Shown here one piece after another: positions 1-6,028 of a stretch of 7,561 nt of DNA. Each line of letters opens with the position of its first letter. The first letter of the stretch is position 1. The notes beneath the pieces are model-generated. The model searched no databases and was not told the DNA's origin. It was given only the letters and a program-made list of their open reading frames with translations. The position numbers and the translations under genes were made by a program. The stretch comes from Bacteroidota bacterium (lineage in GTDB: Bacteria; Bacteroidota; Bacteroidia; Bacteroidales; VadinHA17): positions 1 through 7,561 of the forward strand of contig JADFUQ010000358.1 in the NCBI GenBank assembly GCA_015222065.1, read 5' to 3'.

Positions 1-72
1 ATCAAAGAACAACAAAAACAGATTGAGGAGTTAAGGAAAGAGATTGAAGCTCTTAAAAAGGAAAAACATTAG
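1..72 (+). CDS. 3' end of a coiled-coil-tailed protein, possibly S74 (tail-fibre) domain
   Basis: Frame 1 is open from the window edge to TAG at 70-72 and gives 23 residues, ending in IEELRKEIEALKKEKH. The leucine/isoleucine spacing with flanking Lys and Glu is that of a short amphipathic coiled coil. Bacteroidota proteins with a C-terminal peptidase S74 intramolecular-chaperone domain (often named tail fiber domain-containing protein) commonly end in this kind of EQQKQIEELKKEIEALK tail, so that is my best guess, but no diagnostic S74 residues are in view and any coiled-coil protein could end this way. It is the only plus-strand gene in the left half. It converges on rnhA with 46 bp between the two stop codons and no convincing bidirectional terminator in that gap. 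Partial only because the window starts inside it. Confidence 0.6.
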   Translation: MKEQQKQIEELRKEIEALKKEKH

Positions 73-118
73 GCTCGCGGGAGTAAAAGTCTGCCCACCG
101 GTCTGAAGGGTTTTTAGA

Positions 119-595
119 TTAAAAAAGCTCCTTTTGGTTGTTTTCGGTATAGCCCTTATCTTCCTTAAGGTTATTTCCATATGAAGCGTCAACGGCAAGC
201 TTATCGCAGAGTTCGTTTTCGGGAATATTGGCATGTCCTTTCACCCATACAAACTTTACATTGTGCTTACTGTAAACCTTCAAAAACCGTCTCCACAGAT
301 CAGGGTTCTTTTTCTTTTTAAACCCTTTTTTCTCCCAGTCAAACAGCCATCCTTTTTCAATTGAATCAGAAACATAGCGGGAATCAGTGTAGATAGTAGC
401 AGAGCTTTCCGGAATTCTGAGCTTCTCAAGTGCAATAATTACAGCCAGTAATTCCATACGATTATTGGTAGTGAGCCGGTAACCGGATGAAAATGTTTTC
501 CGGTATTCACCCTGCCTCATAACAATACCATACCCGCCCGGTCCCGGGTTACCCCTGGCTGCACCATCGGTATATATTGTTATTTTTTGAGGCAT
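119..595 (-). CDS. rnhA: Ribonuclease HI
   Basis: A 158-residue protein that cuts the RNA strand of RNA:DNA hybrids in the cytoplasm, for example at R-loops and Okazaki primers. The family landmarks are in order: YTDGAARGNPGPGG with catalytic Asp10, NNRMELLAV with Glu48, IYTDSRYV with Asp71, and KGHANIPENELCDKLA with His121 and Asp131. These correspond to the D-E-D-D carboxylates and the histidine loop of the E. coli enzyme. A basic, Trp-containing stretch (WLFDWEKKGFKKKKNPDLW, about 83-101) occupies the place of the hybrid-binding handle. The 18-residue polar tail (ending NNQKELF) is a short extension past the core, also usual in Bacteroidota. Length matches the family. The ATG follows the marC stop by three bases (TGA-TCC-ATG on the minus strand), so translation is probably coupled to marC and no separate promoter is visible. 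There is no Shine-Dalgarno motif. Confidence 0.96.
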   Translation of the reverse strand: MPQKITIYTDGAARGNPGPGGYGIVMRQGEYRKTFSSGYRLTTNNRMELLAVIIALEKLRIPESSATIYTDSRYVSDSIEKGWLFDWEKKGFKKKKNPDLWRRFLKVYSKHNVKFVWVKGHANIPENELCDKLAVDASYGNNLKEDKGYTENNQKELF

Positions 596-598
596 GGA

Positions 599-1174
599 TC
601 AGTTTATTTCAATTCCTGTATTGGTAATAAACAGCTTAACAGCAATAGCCAGAAGTATGATGCCAAAAACTTTGCGAAGAATAGCAATGCCGGTAGGACC
701 CAGGAGTTTTTCAACAAGCCGTGTTGATTTAAGGACCAGATAAACTATAACCATGTTGATCAATAATGCCACGGCAATATTTTCAGTGGCATATTCCGCT
801 TTAAGCGAAAGAAGTGTTGTAATTGAACCAGCACCGGCAATAAGAGGGAAAGCAATTGGGACAATGGATCCTGCCCCGGGATCATTGTCTTTAAAAATCT
901 CAACACCCAGGATCATCTCAAGCGATATTAGCAGCACAATAAATGAACCGGCAATGGCAAATGATGAAATATCGACACCGAAAATACCCAGCAATGGTTT
1001 TCCAATGAACAGAAAAGCGAACATTATTGAAAAAGCTACAATTGTTGCTTTACCCGCCGAGATTTTACCTGTTTTATTCTTAATATCAATAATGATTGGT
1101 ATCGAACCGGGGATATCAATAATTGCAAACAATACCATAAATGATGCCAATATTTCTACAATGTTAAAGTCCAT
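599..1174 (-). CDS. MarC family integral membrane protein
   Basis: A 191-residue inner-membrane protein of the MarC family (NAAT group, formerly UPF0056). Six hydrophobic segments can be placed at about 5-29, 42-65, 71-92, 104-123, 132-148 and 163-185. Two family signatures are clear: IIDIPGSIPIII near residue 18, matching the usual (V/I)DPxGNxP motif, and the re-entrant-like VPIAFPLIAGAGSITTLLSL at 105-124, which matches VPLAxPLxaGPGai. The family's function is not established. The old link to multiple antibiotic resistance in E. coli was later withdrawn, and the transport assignment is by homology only. It is the first gene of a marC-rnhA pair. A TAnnTTTG promoter element lies 29-36 bases upstream of the ATG. 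Length is normal for the family and the reading frame is intact. Confidence 0.93.
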   Translation of the reverse strand: MDFNIVEILASFMVLFAIIDIPGSIPIIIDIKNKTGKISAGKATIVAFSIMFAFLFIGKPLLGIFGVDISSFAIAGSFIVLLISLEMILGVEIFKDNDPGAGSIVPIAFPLIAGAGSITTLLSLKAEYATENIAVALLINMVIVYLVLKSTRLVEKLLGPTGIAILRKVFGIILLAIAVKLFITNTGIEIN

Positions 1175-1202
1175 TATTCGGGGGTTTTAAAAGAATTAAC
1201 CG

Positions 1203-1210
1203 CAAAAGTA
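1203..1210 (-). promoter_or_regulatory. Bacteroidota -7 promoter element of marC-rnhA
   Basis: On the minus strand the bases read TACTTTTG, an exact match to the TAnnTTTG element recognised by the primary sigma factor of Bacteroidota. Transcription would begin near 1196, giving a leader of about 22 bases before the marC ATG at 1174. No good -33 TTTG is seen 19-21 bases further upstream, so the call rests on the -7 match and its distance to the gene. Confidence 0.55.
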
Positions 1211-1245
1211 TAAATTATTAAGTTTGGCATTCTGGTTGTTTTTGG

Positions 1246-1275
1246 GAGATTGCTTCGTCACTTCGCTCCTCGCAA
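1246..1275. repeat. Fragment of a REP-like dispersed repeat
   Basis: The plus strand has GAGATTGCTTCGTCACTTCG followed by CTCCTCGCAA. I recognise this as most of a dispersed intergenic element often seen in Bacteroidota and other bacterial genomes, whose fuller form continues into TGACG after the final GCAA and has TTGC/GCAA ends. Here the right end changes to AATCC, so the TGACG end is missing and the copy looks truncated. The recognition is from memory. It lies upstream of the marC promoter and contains no coding potential. Confidence 0.55.
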
Positions 1276-1371
1276 AATCCTTTTTCACGTTTTAAAATTC
1301 GGTTAAAACTGCATCCTTTGGAACAAAGCATCATTATGGATCAAAATTCTTCCCCCATGACAATAGTATGA
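1276..1371. other. Spacer without recognisable genes
   Basis: Together with the promoter, the REP-like fragment and the pyrimidine tract, this stretch makes up the 300-bp gap between the peptidase stop and the marC start. It is AT-rich. The only structure seen is a small hairpin, CTTTG-gaa-CAAAG at 1316-1328, too weak and without a following T-run to call a terminator. Confidence 0.5.
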
Positions 1372-1473
1372 CTTCTTCTTCCTTCTTCACTCTTCCCATT
1401 CTTCCACTATTCCATCTTTCCATTATTCCCTCTATTCCCTTTACTTCCTCTATTCCCTTCTTCCACTCTTCTA
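1372..1473. repeat. Pyrimidine-rich degenerate octad/nonad tandem repeat
   Basis: About 100 bp just downstream of the peptidase stop codon. On the plus strand it is almost pure C and T with single A interruptions, and divides into eight-base units such as TTCTTCCA (1399-1406), CTATTCCA (1407-1414) and TCTTTCCA (1415-1422). Nine-base units follow: TCTATTCCC (1431-1439 and again 1449-1457) flanking TTTACTTCC. It returns to TTCTTCCA at 1458-1465, identical to the unit at 1399. In the peptidase mRNA sense it would read as GGAA-rich 3' sequence. An open frame across it on the plus strand is a by-product of the composition. Confidence 0.8.
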
Positions 1474-1474
1474 T

Positions 1475-3625
1475 TTACATTTTAATATCCATTTCTTCAA
1501 TCAGGTTTTTAGCGCCTGCATACTTATCCATAATGAACAACACATACCGGATATCCACAACAATACATCTTTGCAGTTCCTTTTCAAAAGTAATATCCCC
1601 GCTCATAGCTTCCCAGTTACCATCAAAGGCAAGACCGATAAGTTCGCCATTTCCGTTTAGAACAGGACTTCCTGAGTTGCCGCCCGTGATGTCGTTATTG
1701 GAAAGGAAGCACACCGGCATATATCCGTCATTATCAGCATATCTGCCGTAATCTTTTTCTTCATACAGCTTCTTTAGCTTTTCATCAACAATGAATTCAT
1801 AATTATCCGGATCTTCTTTTTCCATAACACCCTCAAGAGTGGTGTAATAGTTAAACCAGACTGCATCTTTAGCATCATAACCACTCACTGTTCCATAAGT
1901 CAGTCGCATTGTAAAGTTTGCATCGGGATAAAATACTCCTCCTTTTTGCATTTCCAGTAAACCTGCAATAAACAGCCGTCTCCCCTTGTCCAGATTCATA
2001 TTAAATTCAGAGGTTTTTTGTCTAAGTTCACGGAATTTATCCAAAATTGAATTTGCAGTCTGGAAAACAAGATCCTTTTCAAGGATTTTTGCTTTCGGAT
2101 TGTTAAGGAATTCTGTCATGCGTTCTTCGGAAACAAAAATAGAATTATCGAACATCTTGTCAACAAACTTTTCATAATCACCTTTAAATTTGCTATTGAT
2201 AGTTTTATAGATGTCGGGATGATATTTACTGTCAACATTTTCGGCAAACAACCTGAACATGGCTTTGTTGATCTTTCTATCGGTAGGCATATTGTAGTTT
2301 TTAAAAAAACTGCCCATTCTTTCTTTGATCTGTTCAATAGCTTTATCGGTTTTTTCCTGATCCTCTTCCTGCAAAGCAGCTAACAGCGTTCCGCCTCCCA
2401 TAGCTGCACCAACAACTTCACTTCCACGAAGAAGGCACTCCATAAGGTACTGTTGTGAATGCTGAAAATCAGCCCGTCCTTCGATAGAATTTTTTATCAG
2501 GTCAAGAGATTCACCATATTTTTCTTTTCTTACAGGATCATCTGCAATCCATTTGCTGAACTTGTCTTCAATTTTTTGTTTTTCCTGCTTAATTTTCAAT
2601 CTTTTCAGACTTTCACTTTGCCCGATTGAAAATTTCCAATAGTTACTTGATCTTGAGTATTTAGATGAATATTGAATACGTACCTTTTCACTGGTTTTCA
2701 TATCCTGCATCATCAGTTCCTGGCGGATACCCCTGATTTTTATCCTGTTGGGATGTGTGATTTGCAGAAGTTCTTCGATACCATATGATGTTATATAACG
2801 TTGTGTTCCGCCCGGATAACCAAGTACCATGGCAAAATCATCAGGTTCAACTCCTTTTAGTGAAACAGGTAAATAATGTTTTGGTTTCAGAGGAATGTTA
2901 TCTTCTGAATACTCTGCAGGTTTTCCATCCGGTCCGGAATAAACCCTGAAAATACTAAAATCACCTGTATGCCGTGGCCACATCCAGTTGTCTGTATCAC
3001 CACCATATTTCCCGATTGATGAAGGAGGAGCTCCGACAAAACGAACATCCTTATAAGTTTCATAAACCGTTAAATAGAAATAGTTACCACCGAAAAACGA
3101 CTGTACCCTTGCTGAATAATGATTGTCTTCGGTTGCAGCATCTTCAATCTCTTTACCAACATCCCTTATTTTCCTGTAACGTTCACCCTCGTTCATTGTA
3201 TCACTAAGGGCTGAATTTATTTTCTCTGAAACGTCTTGGATCTTTACAAGAAAGGTTACACCCAATCCGGGATTTGACAACTCCTCTTCTTTTGACATTG
3301 CCCAGAATCCATCCTCAAGATAATTGTGTTCAACAGAACTGTGTGCCTGGATACGTCCATAGCCGCAATGGTGATTTGTAAGTAAAAGACCCTGGTCCGA
3401 TACAATCTCACCAGTACATCCACCACCAAAAATAACAATGGCATCTTTGATACTTGAATGATTAATGCTGTAAATCTCTTCGGCAGATAATTTCAAGCCA
3501 AGTTCAGTCATAGTTCCCATATTAAGCTTTTTGAGCAGTGGTAACATCCACATTCCCTCGTCAGCTTTTACGCTAAGGTTAAGGGCTAGAATAAGACTGA
3601 TAAGTAGTGAAAATAGTTTTTTCAT
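1475..3625 (-). CDS. S46 family dipeptidyl-peptidase, DPP7 type
   Basis: A 716-residue secreted serine exopeptidase that removes N-terminal dipeptides from peptides, expected in the periplasm. A Sec signal peptide (MKKLFSLLISLILALNLSVKA) is followed by the typical mature start DEGMWMLPLL. The chymotrypsin-like catalytic residues are His86 in TNHHCGYG, Asp222 in WPRHTGDFSIFR and Ser651 in GGNSGSPV. Asn213 and Trp214 (DNWMWP) and Asp668 match the residues known in the family to hold the substrate's amino terminus; spacing equals that of characterised S46 enzymes as I remember them. Gly669, 18 residues after the serine, marks DPP7-like preference for hydrophobic P1 residues, whereas DPP11 has Arg there for Asp/Glu. 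Cys70 and Cys87 may form a disulphide. The central 250-600 region is the helical cap domain. Length is normal for the family. It is flanked by spacers with repeats on both sides, so it is probably monocistronic. Confidence 0.96.
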   Translation of the reverse strand: MKKLFSLLISLILALNLSVKADEGMWMLPLLKKLNMGTMTELGLKLSAEEIYSINHSSIKDAIVIFGGGCTGEIVSDQGLLLTNHHCGYGRIQAHSSVEHNYLEDGFWAMSKEEELSNPGLGVTFLVKIQDVSEKINSALSDTMNEGERYRKIRDVGKEIEDAATEDNHYSARVQSFFGGNYFYLTVYETYKDVRFVGAPPSSIGKYGGDTDNWMWPRHTGDFSIFRVYSGPDGKPAEYSEDNIPLKPKHYLPVSLKGVEPDDFAMVLGYPGGTQRYITSYGIEELLQITHPNRIKIRGIRQELMMQDMKTSEKVRIQYSSKYSRSSNYWKFSIGQSESLKRLKIKQEKQKIEDKFSKWIADDPVRKEKYGESLDLIKNSIEGRADFQHSQQYLMECLLRGSEVVGAAMGGGTLLAALQEEDQEKTDKAIEQIKERMGSFFKNYNMPTDRKINKAMFRLFAENVDSKYHPDIYKTINSKFKGDYEKFVDKMFDNSIFVSEERMTEFLNNPKAKILEKDLVFQTANSILDKFRELRQKTSEFNMNLDKGRRLFIAGLLEMQKGGVFYPDANFTMRLTYGTVSGYDAKDAVWFNYYTTLEGVMEKEDPDNYEFIVDEKLKKLYEEKDYGRYADNDGYMPVCFLSNNDITGGNSGSPVLNGNGELIGLAFDGNWEAMSGDITFEKELQRCIVVDIRYVLFIMDKYAGAKNLIEEMDIKM

Positions 3626-3668
3626 TTTATTTTAATTTAATTAACAGATTAATTGATTTATTAAAATA

Positions 3669-3676
3669 CAAATATA
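3669..3676 (-). promoter_or_regulatory. Bacteroidota -7 promoter element of the S46 peptidase
   Basis: The minus strand reads TATATTTG, an exact TAnnTTTG match, 43 bases upstream of the ATG at 3625. The start of transcription would be near 3662, leaving an AT-rich leader of about 37 bases with no Shine-Dalgarno sequence. A -33 TTTG is not obvious at the expected spacing. Confidence 0.55.
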
Positions 3677-3697
3677 TGCTTTAATTTGGAACCAGTT

Positions 3698-3732
3698 GGA
3701 AGGATGAAGGTTGAATGATGAAGGATGAAATT
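3698..3732. repeat. Degenerate heptad tandem repeat, TGAAGGA family
   Basis: Five contiguous seven-base units on the plus strand, in phase: GGAAGGA (3698-3704), TGAAGGT, TGAATGA, TGAAGGA (3719-3725) and TGAAATT. It sits upstream of the S46 peptidase promoter, between that gene and rnhB. The same family, including the 12-nt word TTGGAAGGATGA (3696-3707), recurs at 7490-7501. Confidence 0.8.
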
Positions 3733-3750
3733 AAGAAAAATGTGAATAGT

Positions 3751-3785
3751 TAACCTGTAACCTGAAACCCGCAACACGTAATACC
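3751..3785. repeat. Degenerate heptad tandem repeat, TAACCTG family
   Basis: Five contiguous seven-base units on the plus strand: TAACCTG (3751-3757), TAACCTG (3758-3764), AAACCCG, CAACACG and TAATACC. The pattern AACCxG is held while individual bases drift. It lies 18 bases after the TGAAGGA-type tract in the same rnhB-peptidase spacer. Related units occur at 6008-6021 and 7476-7489. Confidence 0.75.
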
Positions 3786-3852
3786 TTAATTAACATAATT
3801 ATAAAAATGCAAACTTAAAATTTGGATTGAAATATTGAAGGTGGTTACTGAA

Positions 3853-4458
3853 CTACAAATCTATTCTCATCTGGTTATTCAGCAGCCTGAAAGTTTTACG
3901 GTGATATGGAGTGATACCCATTTCAAAAATGGCATGACGGTGTTTGGCAGTTGGATATCCTTTGTTATTAGCCCAGTCATATTCAGGGAACTTTTTATGG
4001 ATTTTTTCCATAAAATCGTCACGGTATGTTTTTGCAAGGATTGAAGCTGCAGCTATTGCACTATATTTCCCGTCACCTTTAATAATACAATTGTAGGAAA
4101 TTGATTTGTAAGGTTTAAAACGGTTGCCATCAATAAGGAGAAAACCGGGTTCTACATACAGTTTTTCAATAGCTTTATGCATAGCTAGGATAGATGCATT
4201 AAGAATGTTTATCTTATCTATTGTCTTGTTATCAACACAGGCAACAGCCCAGCTTTCTGCAATTGCAACAATCTCATCCCTAAGCTCGTACCTTATTCTC
4301 TTACTGAGTTTTTTGGAATCGTCAAGTAGTGGTAAATAAAAATTCTCAGGCAAAATAACAGCTGCTGCAAATACCGGCCCGGCAAGGCATCCCCTGCCCG
4401 CCTCGTCACACCCGGCTTCTGTTAAGCCTTTGTTGAGATATTTCTTGAGCTTAACCAT
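3853..4458 (-). CDS. rnhB: Ribonuclease HII
   Basis: A 201-residue type 2 ribonuclease H that nicks 5' of single ribonucleotides misincorporated in DNA, starting ribonucleotide excision repair, and also cuts RNA:DNA hybrids. The active-site carboxylates appear in order: Asp18 and Glu19 in GCDEAGRGCLAGPV, Asp110 in LLIDGN, and Asp147 in AKTYRDDFM. Other family landmarks are LDDSKKLS (45-52), KGDGKYSAIAAASILAK (128-143), the GYPTAKHRHAI segment and the terminal TPYHRKTF. The GRG triplet (21-23), which reads the ribonucleotide 2'-OH, is intact. Length is normal for the family and the start gives a typical short N-terminal lead. It stands alone between two repeat-bearing spacers, with no clear TAnnTTTG match or Shine-Dalgarno upstream; the heptad tract begins 21 bases before its ATG. 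Confidence 0.97.
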   Translation of the reverse strand: MVKLKKYLNKGLTEAGCDEAGRGCLAGPVFAAAVILPENFYLPLLDDSKKLSKRIRYELRDEIVAIAESWAVACVDNKTIDKINILNASILAMHKAIEKLYVEPGFLLIDGNRFKPYKSISYNCIIKGDGKYSAIAAASILAKTYRDDFMEKIHKKFPEYDWANNKGYPTAKHRHAIFEMGITPYHRKTFRLLNNQMRIDL

Positions 4459-4478
4459 TTTTGCAATTATTTAACTTA

Positions 4479-4569
4479 TGACCTGTGATATGTATAAAGG
4501 CAAAAGTCAAAAGCCAAAAGTCCGAACTCAAAATTCATTATTCTCTTCTTCCCCTAATCACCACATCTC
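4479..4569. repeat. Long phased heptad tract upstream of rnhB
   Basis: Read in seven-base steps from 4479 on the plus strand, the sequence stays in register through TGACCTG, TGATATG and TATAAAG, then GCAAAAG (4500-4506), TCAAAAG, CCAAAAG, TCCGAAC, TCAAAAT (4528-4534), TCATTAT and TCTCTTC, before weakening towards 4569. Adjacent units differ by one to four bases. It occupies the rnhB upstream region, so any rnhB promoter must lie in or beside it. Confidence 0.75.
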
Positions 4570-4681
4570 TTCATTACCTCATTACCTCATCTTCACTTTA
4601 TAATTTATAATTCATTATTCTACATTTATTATTTTCTTCTTCTCCTTTTCACCTCTTCTCTGCGACTCTGCGACTTGTTTT
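4570..4681. repeat. Phased octad tract overlapping the glycosyltransferase 3' end
   Basis: The period switches to eight at 4570: TTCATTAC (4570-4577), CTCATTAC (4578-4585), CTCATCTT, then AT-rich units, then TTCTTCTT (4634-4641), CTCCTTTT, CACCTCTT and two exact copies of CTCTGCGA (4658-4665, 4666-4673). Positions 4629-4681 are also the end of the glycosyltransferase reading frame, so the repeat contributes its C-terminal tail and stop codon. Confidence 0.75.
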
Positions 4682-5819
4682 TCTTCACAGCATCACAACT
4701 CAAAACTTTCTCAATGCTTTCCCAAAAAACTTTTGCTGTCTTATCCCAGCTAAATTTTCTGCTTTGAACAAATCCTTTTTCTATTAATTTTTCACGAAGT
4801 TTAGTATCTGTAATTATTTTCTTCATGGCGGATGTGATAGTTTCCGGGTTGGATGGATTAATGTATAATACTGCATCACCTGCCACTTCCGGAATGGAAG
4901 TTGTGTTGGATGCAATTACAGGAACACCACATTGCATAGATTCAAGTACCGGAATTCCAAATCCCTCATAATGAGAAACAAAGGTCATAGCCGTAGCCGA
5001 ATTGATTATCAAATGCATATTTTCAGTACTTACTCTGCCGGTTAGGATAACATCGATACGATAATGCATATATTTGAGTTTCTTCTTCATGCCCGGAGTT
5101 ATGAAAAGGGTTTCTCCTGCCAGTATAAGTTTCATATCAGAACCGGTTTCTTTTTTGAAATCTTCAAAAGCCTGAAGAAGTGCAGAGATATTTTTTCTTT
5201 GATGAAGACTGCCGGCATAAACAAAATAATCCTTTCCTGATGTAAAACGTTTTTTCGTTTCATTTTTTTCAATTTCTGTAGCCGGCTTGAATATTTTATT
5301 AGCTCCATTATAAACCACATCAATAATATCCGGATCAATATCATAACTTTCTGCAATATCTTTCCTGGAATATTCTGAAACGGTAATTATCCTGGTTGCT
5401 TTTTCTGCAAATCTCGGGAAAAATCTGTTATAATAACTCCTGACCATCCGCGGCAGATCATCGGGTCGGTGGTGAAAATTCAGATCATGAATAACAGGGA
5501 TGCATGGTATTTTAATCGTTAATGGCAGAAATCCGTCGGGTGAGATAAAAACGTCAGGTTTAAGTTTTTTCAGGGCCCTGGTAAGAGAAAATTCGAACCA
5601 CCAGTACCAGAGAAAAGGGTGCCGGGCCTGTGGGTGAATAACCCTGGCAGTGATATTATCACTGAAAATAAAATTTTTGCTGAATTGCCGGTCGAAAAGA
5701 AAAATAAAGTCGTGTTCAGGATGATCCCTGGTGATCCGTTTGAGTGTTTCGTTTATGAACCAACCGGTACCATCAATTCTGTTTTTAATCAACAACCGGG
5801 TATTTACGGCTATCAGCAT
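4629..5819 (-). CDS. GT4-like (group 1) glycosyltransferase
   Basis: A 396-residue GT-B fold enzyme that would transfer a sugar from a nucleotide-sugar donor to a growing surface glycan on the cytoplasmic side of the inner membrane. The N-terminal acceptor domain has PVIHDLNFHH (about 108-117) and the ITVSEYSRKDI segment (145-155). The C-terminal donor domain opens with YAGSLHQRKN (201-210; Arg208/Lys209 would contact the donor phosphates), followed by ILTGRVS and the EX7E motif EGFGIPVLE (Glu285, Glu293), then CGVPVIASNTTSIPEVAGDAV. This is the GT4 pattern of mannosyltransferase-type enzymes; the actual sugar cannot be read from sequence. The core ends near residue 373 (FSWDKTAKVFWESIEKVL), and the last 20 or so residues (ending RREEVKRRRRK) come from an octad repeat. 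Its nearest upstream -7 candidate is imperfect. It is divergent from a flippase, which supports a polysaccharide role. Confidence 0.93.
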   Translation of the reverse strand: MLIAVNTRLLIKNRIDGTGWFINETLKRITRDHPEHDFIFLFDRQFSKNFIFSDNITARVIHPQARHPFLWYWWFEFSLTRALKKLKPDVFISPDGFLPLTIKIPCIPVIHDLNFHHRPDDLPRMVRSYYNRFFPRFAEKATRIITVSEYSRKDIAESYDIDPDIIDVVYNGANKIFKPATEIEKNETKKRFTSGKDYFVYAGSLHQRKNISALLQAFEDFKKETGSDMKLILAGETLFITPGMKKKLKYMHYRIDVILTGRVSTENMHLIINSATAMTFVSHYEGFGIPVLESMQCGVPVIASNTTSIPEVAGDAVLYINPSNPETITSAMKKIITDTKLREKLIEKGFVQSRKFSWDKTAKVFWESIEKVLSCDAVKKNKSQSRREEVKRRRRK

Positions 5820-5866
5820 GGATTATAACAAAATATTAAAGTGTGAAAAGAAATTATAAAGCTTTA

Positions 5867-5878
5867 TTACATTTGTAA
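5867..5878. promoter_or_regulatory. Flippase -7 element within an inverted repeat
   Basis: On the plus strand TACATTTG (5868-5875) matches TAnnTTTG exactly and would start a transcript near 5882, with a leader of about 150 bases before the flippase GTG. The same bases lie in the inverted repeat TTACA-TT-TGTAA (5867-5878), which could be an operator in this divergent region or could be chance in AT-rich DNA. The -33 region is only a weak match (TGTG at 5842-5845). Confidence 0.4.
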
Positions 5879-5896
5879 AGTAAACGAATATAATTA

Positions 5897-5936
5897 AAGA
5901 TTGAAAGAGTCGAAGAGTCGAAAAGTCGAAGATGAT
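5897..5936. repeat. Octad tandem repeat, AAGAGTCG family
   Basis: Five eight-base units in phase on the plus strand: AAGATTGA (5897-5904), AAGAGTCG (5905-5912), AAGAGTCG (5913-5920), AAAAGTCG (5921-5928) and AAGATGAT (5929-5936). It is in the 211-bp divergent gap between the glycosyltransferase and the flippase, and would fall inside the flippase leader if the 5868 promoter is real. A perfect 10-bp palindrome, ATTACGTAAT (5935-5944), abuts it. Confidence 0.8.
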
Positions 5937-6007
5937 TACGTAATGTTCTGAAGAACCATAAATAATAATTTGGCAATGTTTCTGTTTTTATTAAAAACAC
6001 TGCAAAT

Positions 6008-6028
6008 TAGCCTGTAACCTGATACTGT
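6008..6028. repeat. Short TAACCTG-type heptad run before the flippase start
   Basis: TAGCCTG (6008-6014) and TAACCTG (6015-6021), then a decayed unit, ending three bases before the GTG at 6031. It is the same heptad family as at 3751-3785. The run occupies the place where a ribosome binding site would lie, and no Shine-Dalgarno motif is present. Confidence 0.5.

Noticed and set aside
118..135. AAAAG-gag-CTTTT inverted repeat at the end of rnhA as a terminator
   Set aside because: Short and all but one pair are A-T; it overlaps the last rnhA codons and may simply be coding sequence.
753..1190. Plus-strand open frame of 145 codons
   Set aside because: Entirely antisense to marC, which has full family motifs; no homology is recognisable in the antisense product.
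1316..1328. Hairpin CTTTG-gaa-CAAAG as a terminator
   Set aside because: Five base pairs only, no T-run after it, and not next to a gene end.
1368..1751. Plus-strand open frame of 127 codons rich in Ser, Phe, Leu and Ile
   Set aside because: Its first third is the pyrimidine repeat and the rest is antisense to the clearly real S46 peptidase.
3698..3785. CRISPR array or direct-repeat/spacer structure
   Set aside because: Units are only seven bases, contiguous and without spacers; no cas genes are nearby.
3835..4044. Plus-strand open frame of 69 codons
   Set aside because: Antisense to the rnhB 3' end, no recognisable protein features and no promoter.
5619..5828. Plus-strand open frame of 69 codons
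   Set aside because: Antisense to the 5' end of the glycosyltransferase, which has strong motifs in its own frame.
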